64,000 nucleotides of DNA from Carex sylvatica. Its lineage: Eukaryota; Streptophyta; Magnoliopsida; Poales; Cyperaceae. Position 1 is the stretch's first letter. Every line of letters starts with the position of its first letter. The DNA is taken from contig CAXKVR010000170.1 of NCBI GenBank assembly GCA_964058845.1, positions 62,001-126,000 on the forward strand, in the 5' to 3' direction. The translations under genes and the position numbers were made by a program. Under the pieces are notes generated by a model. The model did no database searches. It was not told where the DNA came from and saw only the letters and a list, made by a program, of their open reading frames with translations. This document shows positions 47,286 through 64,000 of the stretch, one piece after another.

Positions 47286-48798
47286 GAGGTTGGCTATAGA
47301 GGTGCTACTTTTACCCGATTACTCAGATCCAATCCGAAACCGAACTGGATCCGACCCGGATCCGATTAATTTGGATAGGGTATGGTTTAAAAAATATAAC
47401 CGGTTAAATTATGGGTACGGTTACAAAATTAATAATTTAATATCTAATCCGGATCTGAACCAAAACCGATACTGTAATGGGTAGGATATGGATTTCATTT
47501 AATTATCCGACTCATAACTAGACCCGACTCGATACCCGTATAAATACCCGAGAAAATATATATTAATAACTATTAATATATAAAAATATAATTTTGCATA
47601 TTAATGCATAAGCTGTGAGGAGCCGTGATACCAAATTTATTCTCGAGTATTTATAGTAGTAACATATTTGCTATAATATATGTTCCATTATTTATAGCAG
47701 AATACAATTTTGCCTTGATATGTTCCTACATATTTGTTATAGAAAAATACAATTTTTTCTTGATATCCTCTGCATAATAATAAAAATTTATTGCTCTCAT
47801 TGATATGGAAATTTAAAAAAAATTTGAACCATAGAAAAATGAAATCGTCATCTTCAATATTTTACTTTCTAAAAATATATCTCTTTTTTAATATTTTTAT
47901 TTTCAAAAGTTATTTCTCACCATCATCCTGAATTCAAAAGCTATTAACAAAAAAACTGATTTCAATATTTTTTGTTACACCATGAGTGCTCCAAACAACC
48001 AACAATCAAATTATGAAAATACTACCCAAGTTCCACAAAATTTAACCAACAATCAAATTATGAAGATACTACCCAAGTTCCACAAAATTTATGAACAAGA
48101 TTAATAGTATAATTTTTATTTTGCAGTAGTTTTTAATTTATATTGTAATGATTTATTATATGAGAATGAGATGTTAAAGAAATTATAATTATATTTAAAT
48201 GTAAATAATTTCTCAAATGCTTTGGAGTTGTGACCTATATCCGTTCTGGATCCAGAACCGCCCTATATCCGAACCAGATTCGATAATCCACAAACAAGTT
48301 ATGGATATCTATCTACCCGGAATCGAAAGACTGAACCCAAAATATCTACGGATAGATAGGTATCCGGATCCGGATCTGACCCGATTTGAAATAAATAAGT
48401 ATATGGATCGAAATTTGGACCCAAACACTTTTAAGATACGGGCCCAAATATAATAGTACTCTGACCCGACCCGACCCGACCCGACCCGACCCGATAGCAC
48501 CTCTAGTTGGCTACTATGCTTATATAAGCATATGCTTATAACTCATTTTTGTGTTTCCAATGTCCACATGATCGATCTGAACCGTTAGATGTGATCTCTA
48601 TATTGAAATGTGCTTGGAGACCAAATTTTACATTTTTCTGAATTTTTTTACTATTTATTAAGCCACTTTGAAAATTACTGATCCAACAGTGGCTTCTGGT
48701 TTTACTGTTTTGTTAAGCCATCGTTGGATCAGCGATTTTCAAAGTGGCTTAATAAATAGTAAAAAAAATCAGAAAAATGTAAAATTTGGTCTCTTTTG
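47286..48798. mobile_element. Foldback element split by an hAT insertion and truncated on the right
   Basis: If the hAT element at 47297-48505 and one target copy are removed, the left end (GAGGTTGGCTA) continues into CTATGCTTATATAAGC and then the family core GTGCTTGGAGACCAAA and TTTTTACTATTTATTAAG. The inverted arm follows from about 48700 (CGATTTTCAAAGTGGCTTAA) but stops at about 48798, inside the core, so the right terminus is missing. Confidence 0.7.
47297..48505. mobile_element. Non-autonomous hAT element with perfect 8-bp target-site duplication
   Basis: The left end TAGAGGTGCTA (47297-47307) is repeated exactly inverted at the right end (48495-48505). The 8 bases GTTGGCTA directly precede it (47289-47296) and directly follow it (48506-48513). 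An 8-bp duplication with TAGAGGTG-type ends is diagnostic of hAT transposons. Just inside the right end is a tandem CGACC/CCGAC pentanucleotide run. The interior is rich in GGATCCGGAT-like words and has no transposase, so it would need one supplied in trans. Confidence 0.92.
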
Positions 48799-48968
48799 AT
48801 CGGATATTAAATGTTATGGATACGGATCAGATATCGCATGGATACGGATATTTTTCATAATTAGCTTGTTAGTTACAAAATATTTATTTATTATTAAAAT
48901 ATTAGTCACTAATTATGTCATAATGGTATATTATTCATCAAAATATATATTTATATGCAATTTAATAA

Positions 48969-49366
48969 AGAGGAGGGTTCAAATGCACCCAAATTTTTGT
49001 CCACCCAAATTCACTCTATCTTTCATATCTTTTATCTCCGTTTTCAAAGTCAAAACAGTCAATCCAAACCGTTAGATGCGATCTATATATTAAGATGTGC
49101 TTGGAGTCCAAATTTTACATTTTTTGAATTGTTTTTACTATTTATTAAACCACTTTGAAAATCGCTGATCCAATGGTCCAGAAAATATAAAATCAGTGAT
49201 TTTCAAAGTGGCTTAATAAATAGTAAAAACAATTCAAAAAATATAAAATTTGGACTCCAAGCACATCTTAATATATATATCGCATCTAACAATTCGGATT
49301 GACTGTTTTGACTTTGAAAACGGAGATAAAAGATATGAAAGATAGAGTGCATTTGAACCCTCCTCT
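48969..49366. mobile_element. Foldback MITE with TTAATAA target duplication
   Basis: AGAGGAGGGTTCAAATG at the left is inverted at the right end (49366). The flanking TTAATAA (48962-48968 and 49367-49373) looks like a target duplication of 7 bp. The arms contain the shared GTGCTTGGAGTCCAAATTTT and TTTTACTATTTATTAA cores and pair for most of the 398 bp. Confidence 0.88.
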
Positions 49367-49387
49367 TTAATAAATTATTCATACAAT

Positions 49388-49996
49388 TAGTGTAACAAAA
49401 TGCAGTCTATGCGGTCGCATATGTGTATGCGGTTTCGAACCGCATAGAAATTAATATGCTGTCTAATATTCGGTTCCGCATATGCGGCCATATATTTGGC
49501 CGCATAATTTTGACCGTATACCACATATGATCCGCATATGAACCGCATATGATCCGCATGTGAATCGCATATACCGCATATGATCCGCATGTGAATCGCA
49601 TATACCGCATATGATCTGCATGTGAATTGCATATACCGCATATGATCCGCATATGAATCGCATATGATCCGCATATGAACCACATATAATCCGCATGTGA
49701 ATCGCATATACCGCATATGATCCGCATATGAACCGCATGTGAACCGCATGTGATCCGCATGTGAACCGCATGTGATCCGCATAAAATTCTGGTTGTGAGA
49801 CTTTTGAATTAGTGAATTTTAAAATATATATATTTTTATTACCTTGTTGTTGTGTATTCTTATATCTACAAACATGTGTATTCTTATTTCTGGTGTGAGA
49901 TTATGCTTCAAAATATATAAATCCACATATGCAGCCGTATACCATATATGCGGTGATCTTCCGCATACCGCATAGAAATCGTATTTTATAACACTG
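49388..49996. mobile_element. Non-autonomous hAT element with CGCATATG tandem array and perfect 8-bp duplication
   Basis: CATACAAT flanks both sides exactly (49380-49387 and 49997-50004). The ends TAGTGTAACAAAAT and, inverted, CAGTGTTATAAAAT are followed on both sides by CTATGCGG, giving imperfect terminal inverted repeats of a known hAT style. The interior from about 49515 to 49785 is a dense array of 12-bp-like units (GATCCGCATATG, AACCGCATATGA, AATCGCATATAC). No transposase is present. Long open frames on the minus strand are a by-product of the repeat. Confidence 0.92.
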
Positions 49997-50220
49997 CATA
50001 CAATATGCAATTTAGTAAATCAATTTAAAAACATATATCACATTTATTGTAGTTTAAAGTGTAAACGGTTGAATACAGATAGTAAAAAGTTTTAACATAT
50101 CCATTATAATTTTTTGAATATAGATACAAATACAAATAGTCTCGGATACGGATCAAATAATTTAAACACTTTTCCAAATTCAGACGAAATCAGATATTAT
50201 CCGATCCGTTTACACCCCTA

Positions 50221-50633
50221 CAAGGCACCGTTCTCTCTACAGTAAAAGAAATCAATGTACAGATACAAGGCCCATCACCCATAGTTTAGACACGCTTAAA
50301 ATATGACCTGCAATTGGATATACAATATGATTACACGTAGAACATGAAATCAACCTAAAAGGTAGCTTAGGTTGTCCCTCTAACGCCAACTTAGATTTGA
50401 AGCAATCATATATAAAAAAAACAATTAATTGAACCAACCACCGTACCTTCTACAATTTAAGAGATAAATAAGCAGATTAATTAGTAACAAATTAATAATG
50501 TCTAAAAAGATTTCTACGCTAACAATAGAAACCCCATTTGTAAACACAAGTCCAGCATTTCATGAACTAACAATATGTAAAATTAGGAACATCCTTAATA
50601 ATCAAGATGCAATATACATTTTACATTCTGCAT
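50221..50633. other. 3' flank of the MCM4 gene
   Basis: No gene is seen. AT-rich sequence between the hAT-like end and the MCM4 stop codon, presumably including the MCM4 3' untranslated region. Confidence 0.45.
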
Positions 50634-56999
<6,366 letters not shown>

Positions 57000-57600
57000 G
57001 GCTGTTGAATAGGAACTGGTACAAATATCAGTATCAGCATTTGGACAAAGTAATTAATCAACCTATACAACAAATTTCAGCCAAAATAGAAACTGATATG
57101 GTGAATTAGTGATATATTGATCAGATGCAACAAACATTCATTTAAGAAAATCTCAAGCATAGATATCATACTTGTATACCAGTAAACATGTGCTAAAGAA
57201 ATCACAAGCATAGATCAAACATAAACAAATTAAGAGAACACTGAAACAAATCTTTGTATCAACTATCTACATTTTTTTATAAGAAAAAAGGAGCACACTT
57301 ACTATTCGTCGGCTACGTATGGCTGAGGCGAGTCAATAGGTGAGGTGGAGCGTGACTGGTGGCGGAGAACAAGTTGTGGGGCAGATCGGTGGAGCTTGGA
57401 GGCGTAAATAGAGGGAAAAAGGTGGAGTGCGGTTTGTGTTCTGGGGAGGCGAAAAGAAAGAGGGAGGGAGAGAGCGGAGCGGCTGAGATTGAGAGAAAAT
57501 GGTTTTAGGTTTTCGGTAGTCAGAGGCCCGAATAAAAACCCTAACACATCTATTGTTTAATAGGCCCGTTAGGCAGTCTGTGGGCTTTGGTATAAGCTCA
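57000..57600 (-). promoter_or_regulatory. MCM4 spliced leader and promoter with telo-box and site II-type motifs
   Basis: A donor GAATA/GTAAGTG at about 57305 pairs with the acceptor just before the ATG, implying an untranslated first exon upstream of 57305. Further upstream are AAACCCTAA (57536-57544), the telo-box, and TGGGCT (57581-57586), a site II core; AGGCCCG occurs twice nearby. Telo-box plus site II combinations are known in promoters of plant proliferation genes, which suits MCM4. I see no perfect E2F site. Confidence 0.55.
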
Positions 57601-58078
57601 GACCTGACCTGGCCTCTCTGAGTCCGGCCTTACTTGGTCCATCACAGTATCGGACCGATCAGGTAATGAACAGATCAGACAGGTATGACCGGACCGAATG
57701 TAGGGTTGATGAATTATAAAGACTTGTTTGGAAAGGAGGTAATGAATCATGCATTATTTGAATCTGTAAAATGGGACTAGGATGGGTAAAGGATCTGGAA
57801 ATAAATAATAGATGGCAGTTATATGCAGCAAGTGATTTTCAGGGGAAAAAATAAAATTGGATTTCACTATTAAGCCTCTTTTGAGCTTTTGGGCAATACA
57901 ATTGCAATGCAATGCAATGCAAGCTCCTTTTTTACTGTTCACTTGGTTCAAAGCGTAGTGCATGTGGTCTCCCTAACCTCCAATCCTCTCCATTTCAAAT
58001 GGAAACGGAGACCACCTCTGTGTTTTACTCTAAAAACATTGATTGACTGGGTCAAGTAGGACCTGTTCAGATGTCAAG
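57601..58078. other. Intergenic DNA upstream of MCM4
   Basis: No gene is seen. Contains a GCAAT pentanucleotide tract (57893-57922). Confidence 0.4.
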
Positions 58079-58342
58079 GAATTATTTTAGTATAAATTCA
58101 AGTGGTCAAAATTAGAAGGTTTATAAATTAATTTTAGTATGTTTATTTTTTAACACTTTTTGATCACTTGACTTTATACAAAATTAATTTGAATTTTTAA
58201 AAACTTTACATGTAAATTAATTACTCGTGAAGTAAATCGGTTTCAACAGTTTGGATTTATCGTTTGAAACTAATCTAATATATTTTGAAGTTAAGTTCAC
58301 CAAACACTTTGATGAGCTTAAGAACACCCTAGTTATACTCTT
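58079..58342. mobile_element. Truncated copy of the 18549-type foldback element
   Basis: GAATTATTTTAGTATAAATTC, GTGGTCAAAATTAGAAG and the end GAGCTTAAGAACACCCTAGT match the corresponding parts of the element at 18549-18960 in order and orientation. The left arm beyond its internal TTTAGTATAAA is missing. Divergence from the first copy is obvious, so it is older or independently decayed. Confidence 0.8.
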
Positions 58343-58945
58343 AAATTTATATAACACATCAATAATTTAGAATTTTAAATTTACATCAATTTAAAAAAGT
58401 AGTAATATTACGTTTGTAAAATTAGTACTTGCAAAATAAATGTGATATAACTTTATCAGATATAGCAATTGCAGGATATTCCTATAATTTAAAACTAGTA
58501 TATATAATTTCTTTTCAAGTGAGATGAGCACGTCTTAAAAAAAAACAATTAGCGTAGAAATGCAAAGTAACCTATTTAGGAGTACTACGAGATAAAAGGT
58601 TGGATTTAGAATTGTACATAGAGACTCTACAATTTCTTAGGATCGTAGCAGATTTATTTCCTCTGTTACGATTCTCAAAAATTGTAGTGTTCCTACACTT
58701 TTAAATTCAACTTTTCATTTTTTGGATTATACGAATCTCTATAGAAGTTGTTTTTATACACGAATTATAAATAAGGATAATTATAAATTTGTCTACTTAT
58801 CTATCACTCATTTCATACTCCAACTAACTTTCTATTTTAACTATAACTACCATTTCTAACAAGACAGAATGCTACCTCCAAGACAGTTAGTTGTTAGAGT
58901 TGTAGAAGAAAATACAATGTGGTTGTAAAACTGTGGGGATACAAC
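58343..58945. other. Intergenic DNA
   Basis: No gene or clear repeat is seen in this AT-rich stretch before the hAT terminus. Confidence 0.4.
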
Positions 58946-60600
58946 CAGTGGCGTAGCCAGGAATTTTTTCAGGGGTAGGCGAAATATATATAGTTACAAA
59001 ATAAATAAAAATTCAACATAACAAAAACTACAGTACCAATCAAAATAAACAAGAAGTCAATATATATAATTGAACATCAAAAGATTCAACTAAATCAAAA
59101 GTTTATAACAAATATTCGTTTACATATAAAAAAGAGAAATATATTAATGCTACATAGTCAAGCCAATGGAGGGAGCACTCCTTTACGACCCTTCATATTT
59201 TGCCATCGTTGCATAATTCGTTCATCACATACCTCATTAAACAAATCTTTCTCAATATAGGTCACTAAACAATCATTCAAGAATTGATCTCCCATTGAAT
59301 TCCTTACTCGGTTTTTCACATAATTCATCGCCGAAAATACCCTTTCAACACTAGCCGTAGCCACCGGCAATATCAATGCTAATTTCACTAATTTGTAAAC
59401 TAATGGATAAACATTATGCCTCCTCTTTTCCACAATTTTTTGAGAAAGTTCAACTATGCCCTTTAACTCTAAAAAATCATCATCACTTTGCATATCTATG
59501 CGATAATTCTCCAACTGACCATCTAGAACAAAAGTTCATATTGATTGAAATCAAGGGGATAGAATTGAGCTAATTGAACCAACATAACTTTGTTAAATGA
59601 TGAAAAAGAGTTACTCGGATCTAAACATGAAATGCAAATAAGTAGCTCGGTATTAGTTTTTGTGAATCTGTCATTAAGCTTCTGTAATTGCATATCAATA
59701 ACTGTATAAAATAGTTCAACACGATAATAATGCAGATTAGTTGTGTTTGTTGCTTGTCTATTTGGCTTACTGGCATACTTATCCTCCATATTTGGAATGT
59801 TTAAATCGTGTTTCACACAAAATGCACACACTTCTTTGAATAATGATTTCCAACCATCATCCCGCATATCTTGTAAGTGAGATTTAGCAAATTTCACCAA
59901 ACACATAGCATTCACCATATCTTGATCTTTGCATTGCAAGGCTTGCGACAAATCATGTGTAATGAGTAATGAAGTTTTCATGAGATGACAATTGAAAGCA
60001 AAATCAAAAGATTGGATGTTAAATAAAATGCCAGTCGCCTCACATCGTTGTTCTTTCAGAATCGCATCATTTTCAATCTCTTCAAGTACACCTATCGTGT
60101 CTGAAAATAGTGTAATCACACTATTTAATGTCTTGAAATAAGAACTCCATCGAGCATTAGAGGGACGTGCAAGACCTATTTCTTGGTTCAAATCACTTTC
60201 AGTTTATATCTCCTCATTTGAAACAGCTTCCACAATTCGAATTCTTTGTCTCTCACGTAATTGATCACATCTTTTACAAGATGCACTCGCAACATTAACA
60301 ACACAAGAAACCATTTGAAAAAAATAAGTCAATTTTGTGATGATTCTTGGCAACATGAATGAGAGTTAATTGAAGTTGATGAGCCCAACAATGCACATAG
60401 TATGCGAACCCGTTCTCCTTCATGATCAATTTTTGGAGACCATTGAACTCCCCTCTCATATTACTAGCTCCATCGTAACCTTGGCCACGTAACCTAGAAA
60501 AATTTAGATCATTCTTAACAAATAACCCCTCAAGTGCCACCTTCAAAGACAGCGCTACAGTATCGGGAACATGAACGATACCAAGAAATTATTTGACAAC
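58946..60600 (-). pseudogene. hAT transposase-like gene (TTF-type/DUF4371 group), broken and interrupted
   Basis: The plus-strand end at 58946 is CAGTGGCGTAGCCAGG, the classic hAT terminus. Reading leftward on the minus strand, HVPDTVALSLK and RGQGYDGASNMRGEFNGLQK (60540-60420) belong to the catalytic domain of the ZMYM1/TTF-type hAT group. GLARPSNARWSSYFKTLNSV (about 60175) follows, and the hAT dimerisation domain LALILPVATASVERVFSAMN (59380-59320) completes it. A frame change near 60310, an in-frame TAA near 60207 and another frame change near 59520 disable it. The N-terminal part is missing because a gypsy LTR begins at 60601. Ends this conserved suggest a fairly young but dead copy. Confidence 0.88.
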
Positions 60601-63044
60601 TGTCACACCCCGCGGCCCCACGAGGCGCGACAGGTGCCTCCTGCCGTAGACATACGGTTGCCCGTATGCCTACAAGGCAATTACGATATAATAGAAAGTA
60701 AAACACAACCAAACAAAACAAACAAATAACTAAGAAAAACAGTTCACAAATCCCAACTGGTCAGATAATATCATACAAAACCCGTATCTCGATGGATACG
60801 CATCACAAAATGATATAGAGAATACATATATATATATATACATGTCTCTAGTCACAATACCAGACAAGCTAAGCAGCGGTGAAACCAGGCCTACCGACCT
60901 CGTGTCTCTCTCGGATCCGCCGAACCGAAAACTGAAAAATTAACCCAAAAGAGGGGGGATGAGAATTGAATTCTCAGTGCGATAAATTGCCACAAATCGT
61001 TCCTGGACTTGCAATCACAGATTATATTCAAAAATAAAACACAAATAAAGCTCAGATCAGTTTATAATCATATATAAACATGAATGCACAAACCCGACAA
61101 CATTTATCCAAATGAAATCACAGTTCAGGAATTGCCAAGATGAAATTCAAGCACACAATATTTGGTTTAACTCGATTTCAGAATATCTGGTAGTAACTAC
61201 AGATGCTCCACCAAACTGGACCCCAATTCGTTCCCACTCATCTGTAGCGTTACAGGCACCTACAGACGGTTGCGCCAGGTAAAACCTTTTCTCATGACAC
61301 TCATCTGTAGTTACAGGCTTAACTGTTTAATTAAAAGTCTGGTTCCAATTCATATCCGAAAAATCCATATAAATCCAATTGACCATCCAAACGCATTACC
61401 CCCTGGGTAATGCCTCCGATACACAGTCACCCATAACCAAAATCATAATACAAAGTCACTTACCCCTCGTCCCAACCGGTACTGAGAACTGCCGAGGGCC
61501 AGACGAACTAAAGCTTTAAAACACTGGGCGTCAAAGTCCATGCATAGACTTTGACAAATCCGGATTCACCCCCTGGGTGACGTCATCACGGTGGATGACA
61601 ATAATACCATATCCACCAACCGATGGTGATATAAAGCACGGTGACTTTAATTCCAAAATCAGATCATTCAGATCAACACAAATAATAACCATACCAGCAT
61701 GCAAAACAATCAGATAAAACAATTCGAGTTTCACTTTATTTGGGCAATGCAATGCATATGAATCGAAACACAGTTTAATTTCTGAATATAAAATATCAGA
61801 CAAGTCCAGAAACCCCGCACCTGAGTAATAGCACGCTCGACTAAGGCTCAGGCGTCTCGAACGACCCAGAAATCCTTTGCCTCGTATGATTACCACCTAT
61901 TGCATACATTGATTCGATTAACGCGTTCGATTAATATCTGATAAGTTAACCCGAGTTAAATTAGGTTAAACACGGTTTAGGGTTCGTATTCGGGTCCTAA
62001 TTACTTAAGTTTAGGTCATGGTTCCAAGGTTTAGGGTTAGGATGAAGCAAACCAATCAATTAGGGCAATTTACTCCTTTATTGCAGTCCGGAAGGAAAGT
62101 ATTACGGCCCGGAGTCATGGTCCTTGCGGCCCGCAACCAAATGACCTGCTTGGACACCCGAGAGCACTTCGGGAGATCCGCCTGGCTTGCGGCCCGCAAC
62201 AATTGGCTTACGGCCCGCAACCCTCACTGCTCAACACACTTCAAATTTGGTTAAGTACCTTTTCTCCTTGCGGCCCGTAGGGTAAGTTGTTGCGGCCCGC
62301 AACATTGCACAAAATTTAGGTTTTCGGTTTAGTTTTCGATTCTTTTCGATCGGGGTTCGATTGGTTAACATATATTGTTACGGTTATCAAATTCAAGGGT
62401 ATCTACATAGCTAGAATCATCGATAATTAACACCATTACCAAACCCTAATTCAATTCAAATTCAATCGGTAGTTTTGAATAAACAACATGAATCGATATG
62501 TTTTACGAAGTTATAACTCGATTAATTCCCGAATTTCACACACAAAATACCACAATTCATTTCCATTACGACCCAACCCCAAAACCCTGGTTCAATTCCA
62601 AATTCCACAAGCAAATCAATCCGATTATCTAGTTATAACGTTTCAAATCAAATTCGAATTCGAATTTCACCAAAATATAACAAACAAATAGAATTAGGGT
62701 TTCAAGGAATTGCAAGGGAGAAAGATATACCAAATTGAAGCTTTAGAATCGATTAAGGATCGTCAATTCAGCTCAAATCTCAATTTTCCGACAAGTTCGA
62801 TCAGTTTCCGCGCTCGATTTCTCTCTCTCTCTCTCTTTCCCTTTTTGGTTCGGCCAACCCTAAACCTCACGAATTTTTTTCAATTATTTCGGTGGAAAAT
62901 GAAAGAAGAAGAAAGGTAATTTGATTAATAATTGGAATTTTGCACATATACCCCTCCATATTCTTAATATTACCAAACTTTGATAATTTCACAAATAAGC
63001 CCTTATGTAAATGTTTTATTTATTATAAAATTCATAATGTCACA
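60601..63044 (-). repeat. 3' LTR of a Ty3/gypsy chromovirus retrotransposon
   Basis: On the plus strand it opens TGTCACACCCCGCGG at the exact point where the hAT gene is interrupted and closes ATAATGTCACA, giving TG...CA bounds and 2444 bp. Because the pol frame reads on the minus strand from the right, this is the downstream LTR. It contains a cluster of TTGCGGCCCGCAA near-palindromes (62100-62305) and a TGACGTCA palindrome (61578-61585). The 5' LTR and target duplication are outside the window; the left flank is ACAAC. Confidence 0.88.
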
Positions 63045-63058
63045 TTTCTCCCCCCCTT
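63045..63058 (-). other. Polypurine tract of the gypsy element
   Basis: Read on the minus strand, a purine-only run AAGGGGGGGAGAAA directly precedes the LTR start TGTGACA. This is the primer site for plus-strand DNA synthesis and fixes the orientation and LTR boundary. Confidence 0.9.
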
Positions 63059-63095
63059 AAAATGAAGTTCAGTCCGCTGAACTTGATTTCGTACC

Positions 63096-64000
63096 TTAAT
63101 TGTCGAATAACTCCGGATACTTTTCTCGGATGCTCTCTTCGAGCTCCCACGTCGCTTCCTTATCGGAATGGCGTCCCCATTTTACCAACACGAGCCGGAT
63201 CACTTTGCTTCGTAGTCGTTGCTCTTTTCGGTCCAATATCTGCATTGGTTCTTCTTGATATGTCAGATCATCTTGTACGTGTAAACCCGAGTGATCAATA
63301 CAATGCGATGGATCTCGCACATATCTGCGTAACTGTGATACATGGAATACCGGATAAACCCGATCCAGCGCTGGTGGTAGCGCAAGCTCGTATGCAACCG
63401 GTCCAATTTGTCGCAAAATCTGGAACGGCCCAATATATCGGGGGCTTAGCTTGCCCGAAACACCAAATCGATGCACACCTCTGACAGGCGAAACTCGAAG
63501 CCATACGTGATCACTTTCTTGAAATTCCAACTGTCTTCGGTGAACATCCGCATATTTCTTTTGCCTTTCTTGAGCCGACTTGAGCCGACTCAGAACCATC
63601 TTCGTTTTCTCAGCAATTTCTTCTAACATTTGCGGCCCTGTAGGTGGATAGGTACCCGCTGGTCCCCACCACAGTGGAGTACGGCACTGCTGCCCTGTCA
63701 GCGCCTCTTGCGGTGACATACCAATGCTCGAATGATAACTGTTGTTATACGCAAACTCCACCAGATACAAATGATCAACCCATGAACCTTGTAAACTTAG
63801 CGCGCAGGAGCGCAACATGTCTTCCAGCGTTTGAATGGTGTGCTCAGACTGACCGTCAGTCTGCGGATGGTGCGCGGTGCTGAATCTCAACTTGGTACCC
63901 ATTGTTTCTTGAAAACTCTCCCAGAAATGAGAAGTGAACCGAGGATCTCGGTCAGAAATAATATTGCGCGAGCAACCATGGTACTTAAACTGATATTTCA
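63096..64000 (-). CDS. Ty3/gypsy polyprotein, integrase C-terminal part with chromodomain (partial)
   Basis: The frame is open from the right edge to the stop at 63096. Visible integrase blocks are IISDRDPRFTSHFW (second catalytic Asp, near 63950) and FSTAHHPQTDGQSE with the catalytic Glu. LVEFAYNNSYHSSIGMSPQE follows, and then the GPY/F-type region KLSPRYIGPFQILRQIGPVA. A chromodomain-like end (VKWGRHSDKEATWELEESIR) places it among plant chromoviruses, probably the Tekay/Del branch, which use the domain to target chromatin. Gag, protease, reverse transcriptase and RNase H lie beyond position 64000. No lesion is seen in this part, so the copy may be young. Confidence 0.92.
   Translation of the reverse strand, partial: KYQFKYHGCSRNIISDRDPRFTSHFWESFQETMGTKLRFSTAHHPQTDGQSEHTIQTLEDMLRSCALSLQGSWVDHLYLVEFAYNNSYHSSIGMSPQEALTGQQCRTPLWWGPAGTYPPTGPQMLEEIAEKTKMVLSRLKSAQERQKKYADVHRRQLEFQESDHVWLRVSPVRGVHRFGVSGKLSPRYIGPFQILRQIGPVAYELALPPALDRVYPVFHVSQLRRYVRDPSHCIDHSGLHVQDDLTYQEEPMQILDRKEQRLRSKVIRLVLVKWGRHSDKEATWELEESIREKYPELFDN

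Larger units (their letters stand above)
48799..50220. mobile_element. Truncated TAGGGGTG-type hAT-like element hosting two nested insertions
   Basis: The right end at 50220 reads CCGTTTACACCCCTA, the inverse of the terminus at 21155. The interior near both edges contains GATACGGATCAGATA-type words found in that family. Between them lie a foldback element (48969-49366) and an hAT element (49388-49996). The left terminus is missing; the element abuts the truncated foldback arm at about 48798. Confidence 0.55.

Noticed and set aside
49387..49782. Three overlapping minus-strand open frames rich in Met, Cys and His
   Set aside because: They come from the CGCATATG tandem array inside a bounded hAT element; all frames are open because the unit contains no stop. 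No protein family matches.

Overview
This is nuclear DNA of a flowering plant, most likely a eudicot. The genes are split by short AT-rich GT-AG introns, the protein families are plant-specific (YTH/ECT, PRONE RopGEF, SUF4, SRF, NAL1-type protease, X8 domain), and the gaps are full of plant transposons. All exon structures below were assembled by eye from the sequence, joining splice sites that keep the frame and the family motifs; no search was run.

Layout. 1-928: 5' part of a STRUBBELIG-family receptor kinase gene (minus), running off the left edge. 929-4200: leader-like and AT-rich DNA with a decayed LINE reverse-transcriptase fragment. About 4200-15240: one large decayed Mutator-like element carrying a FAR1-type transposase gene and a captured plant-mobile-domain/Ulp1-protease gene, both minus. 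16210-20106: YTH-domain m6A reader (minus), with a foldback element in one intron. 22102: tRNA-Glu(CTC). 23067-25281: OCT7-like transporter (minus). 26372-27385: small signal-peptide/one-TM protein (plus). 28311-30522: SUF4-like zinc-finger protein (plus). 31814-33735: secreted proline-rich X8 protein (plus), convergent with a NAL1-like protease at 34418-36527 (minus). 37778-40272: RopGEF (plus). About 41900-50220: a nest of foldback elements, two hAT-type elements with perfect 8-bp target-site duplications, and a possible Helitron carrying pieces of a plastid cysteine desulfurase and an S-domain receptor kinase. 50634-56999: complete 19-exon MCM4 gene (minus). 58946-64000: broken hAT transposase gene interrupted by a Ty3/gypsy chromovirus, of which one LTR, the polypurine tract and the integrase/chromodomain end are present.

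The host genes are ordinary single-copy-type genes with different jobs (signalling, m6A reading, transport, chromatin and flowering control, cell wall, Rop GTPase activation, replication). They do not form a pathway. From memory, the SRF-ECT-OCT7 order matches Arabidopsis At3g13065-At3g13060-At3g13050, which suggests ancestral microsynteny.

The most unusual structure is inside the Mutator-like element: a tandem array of 63-bp phase-1 mini-exons, one per roughly 162-bp repeat unit, each adding a 21-residue module to the transposase tail. It sits in spacer DNA sprinkled with a same-orientation GTATTCATA motif.
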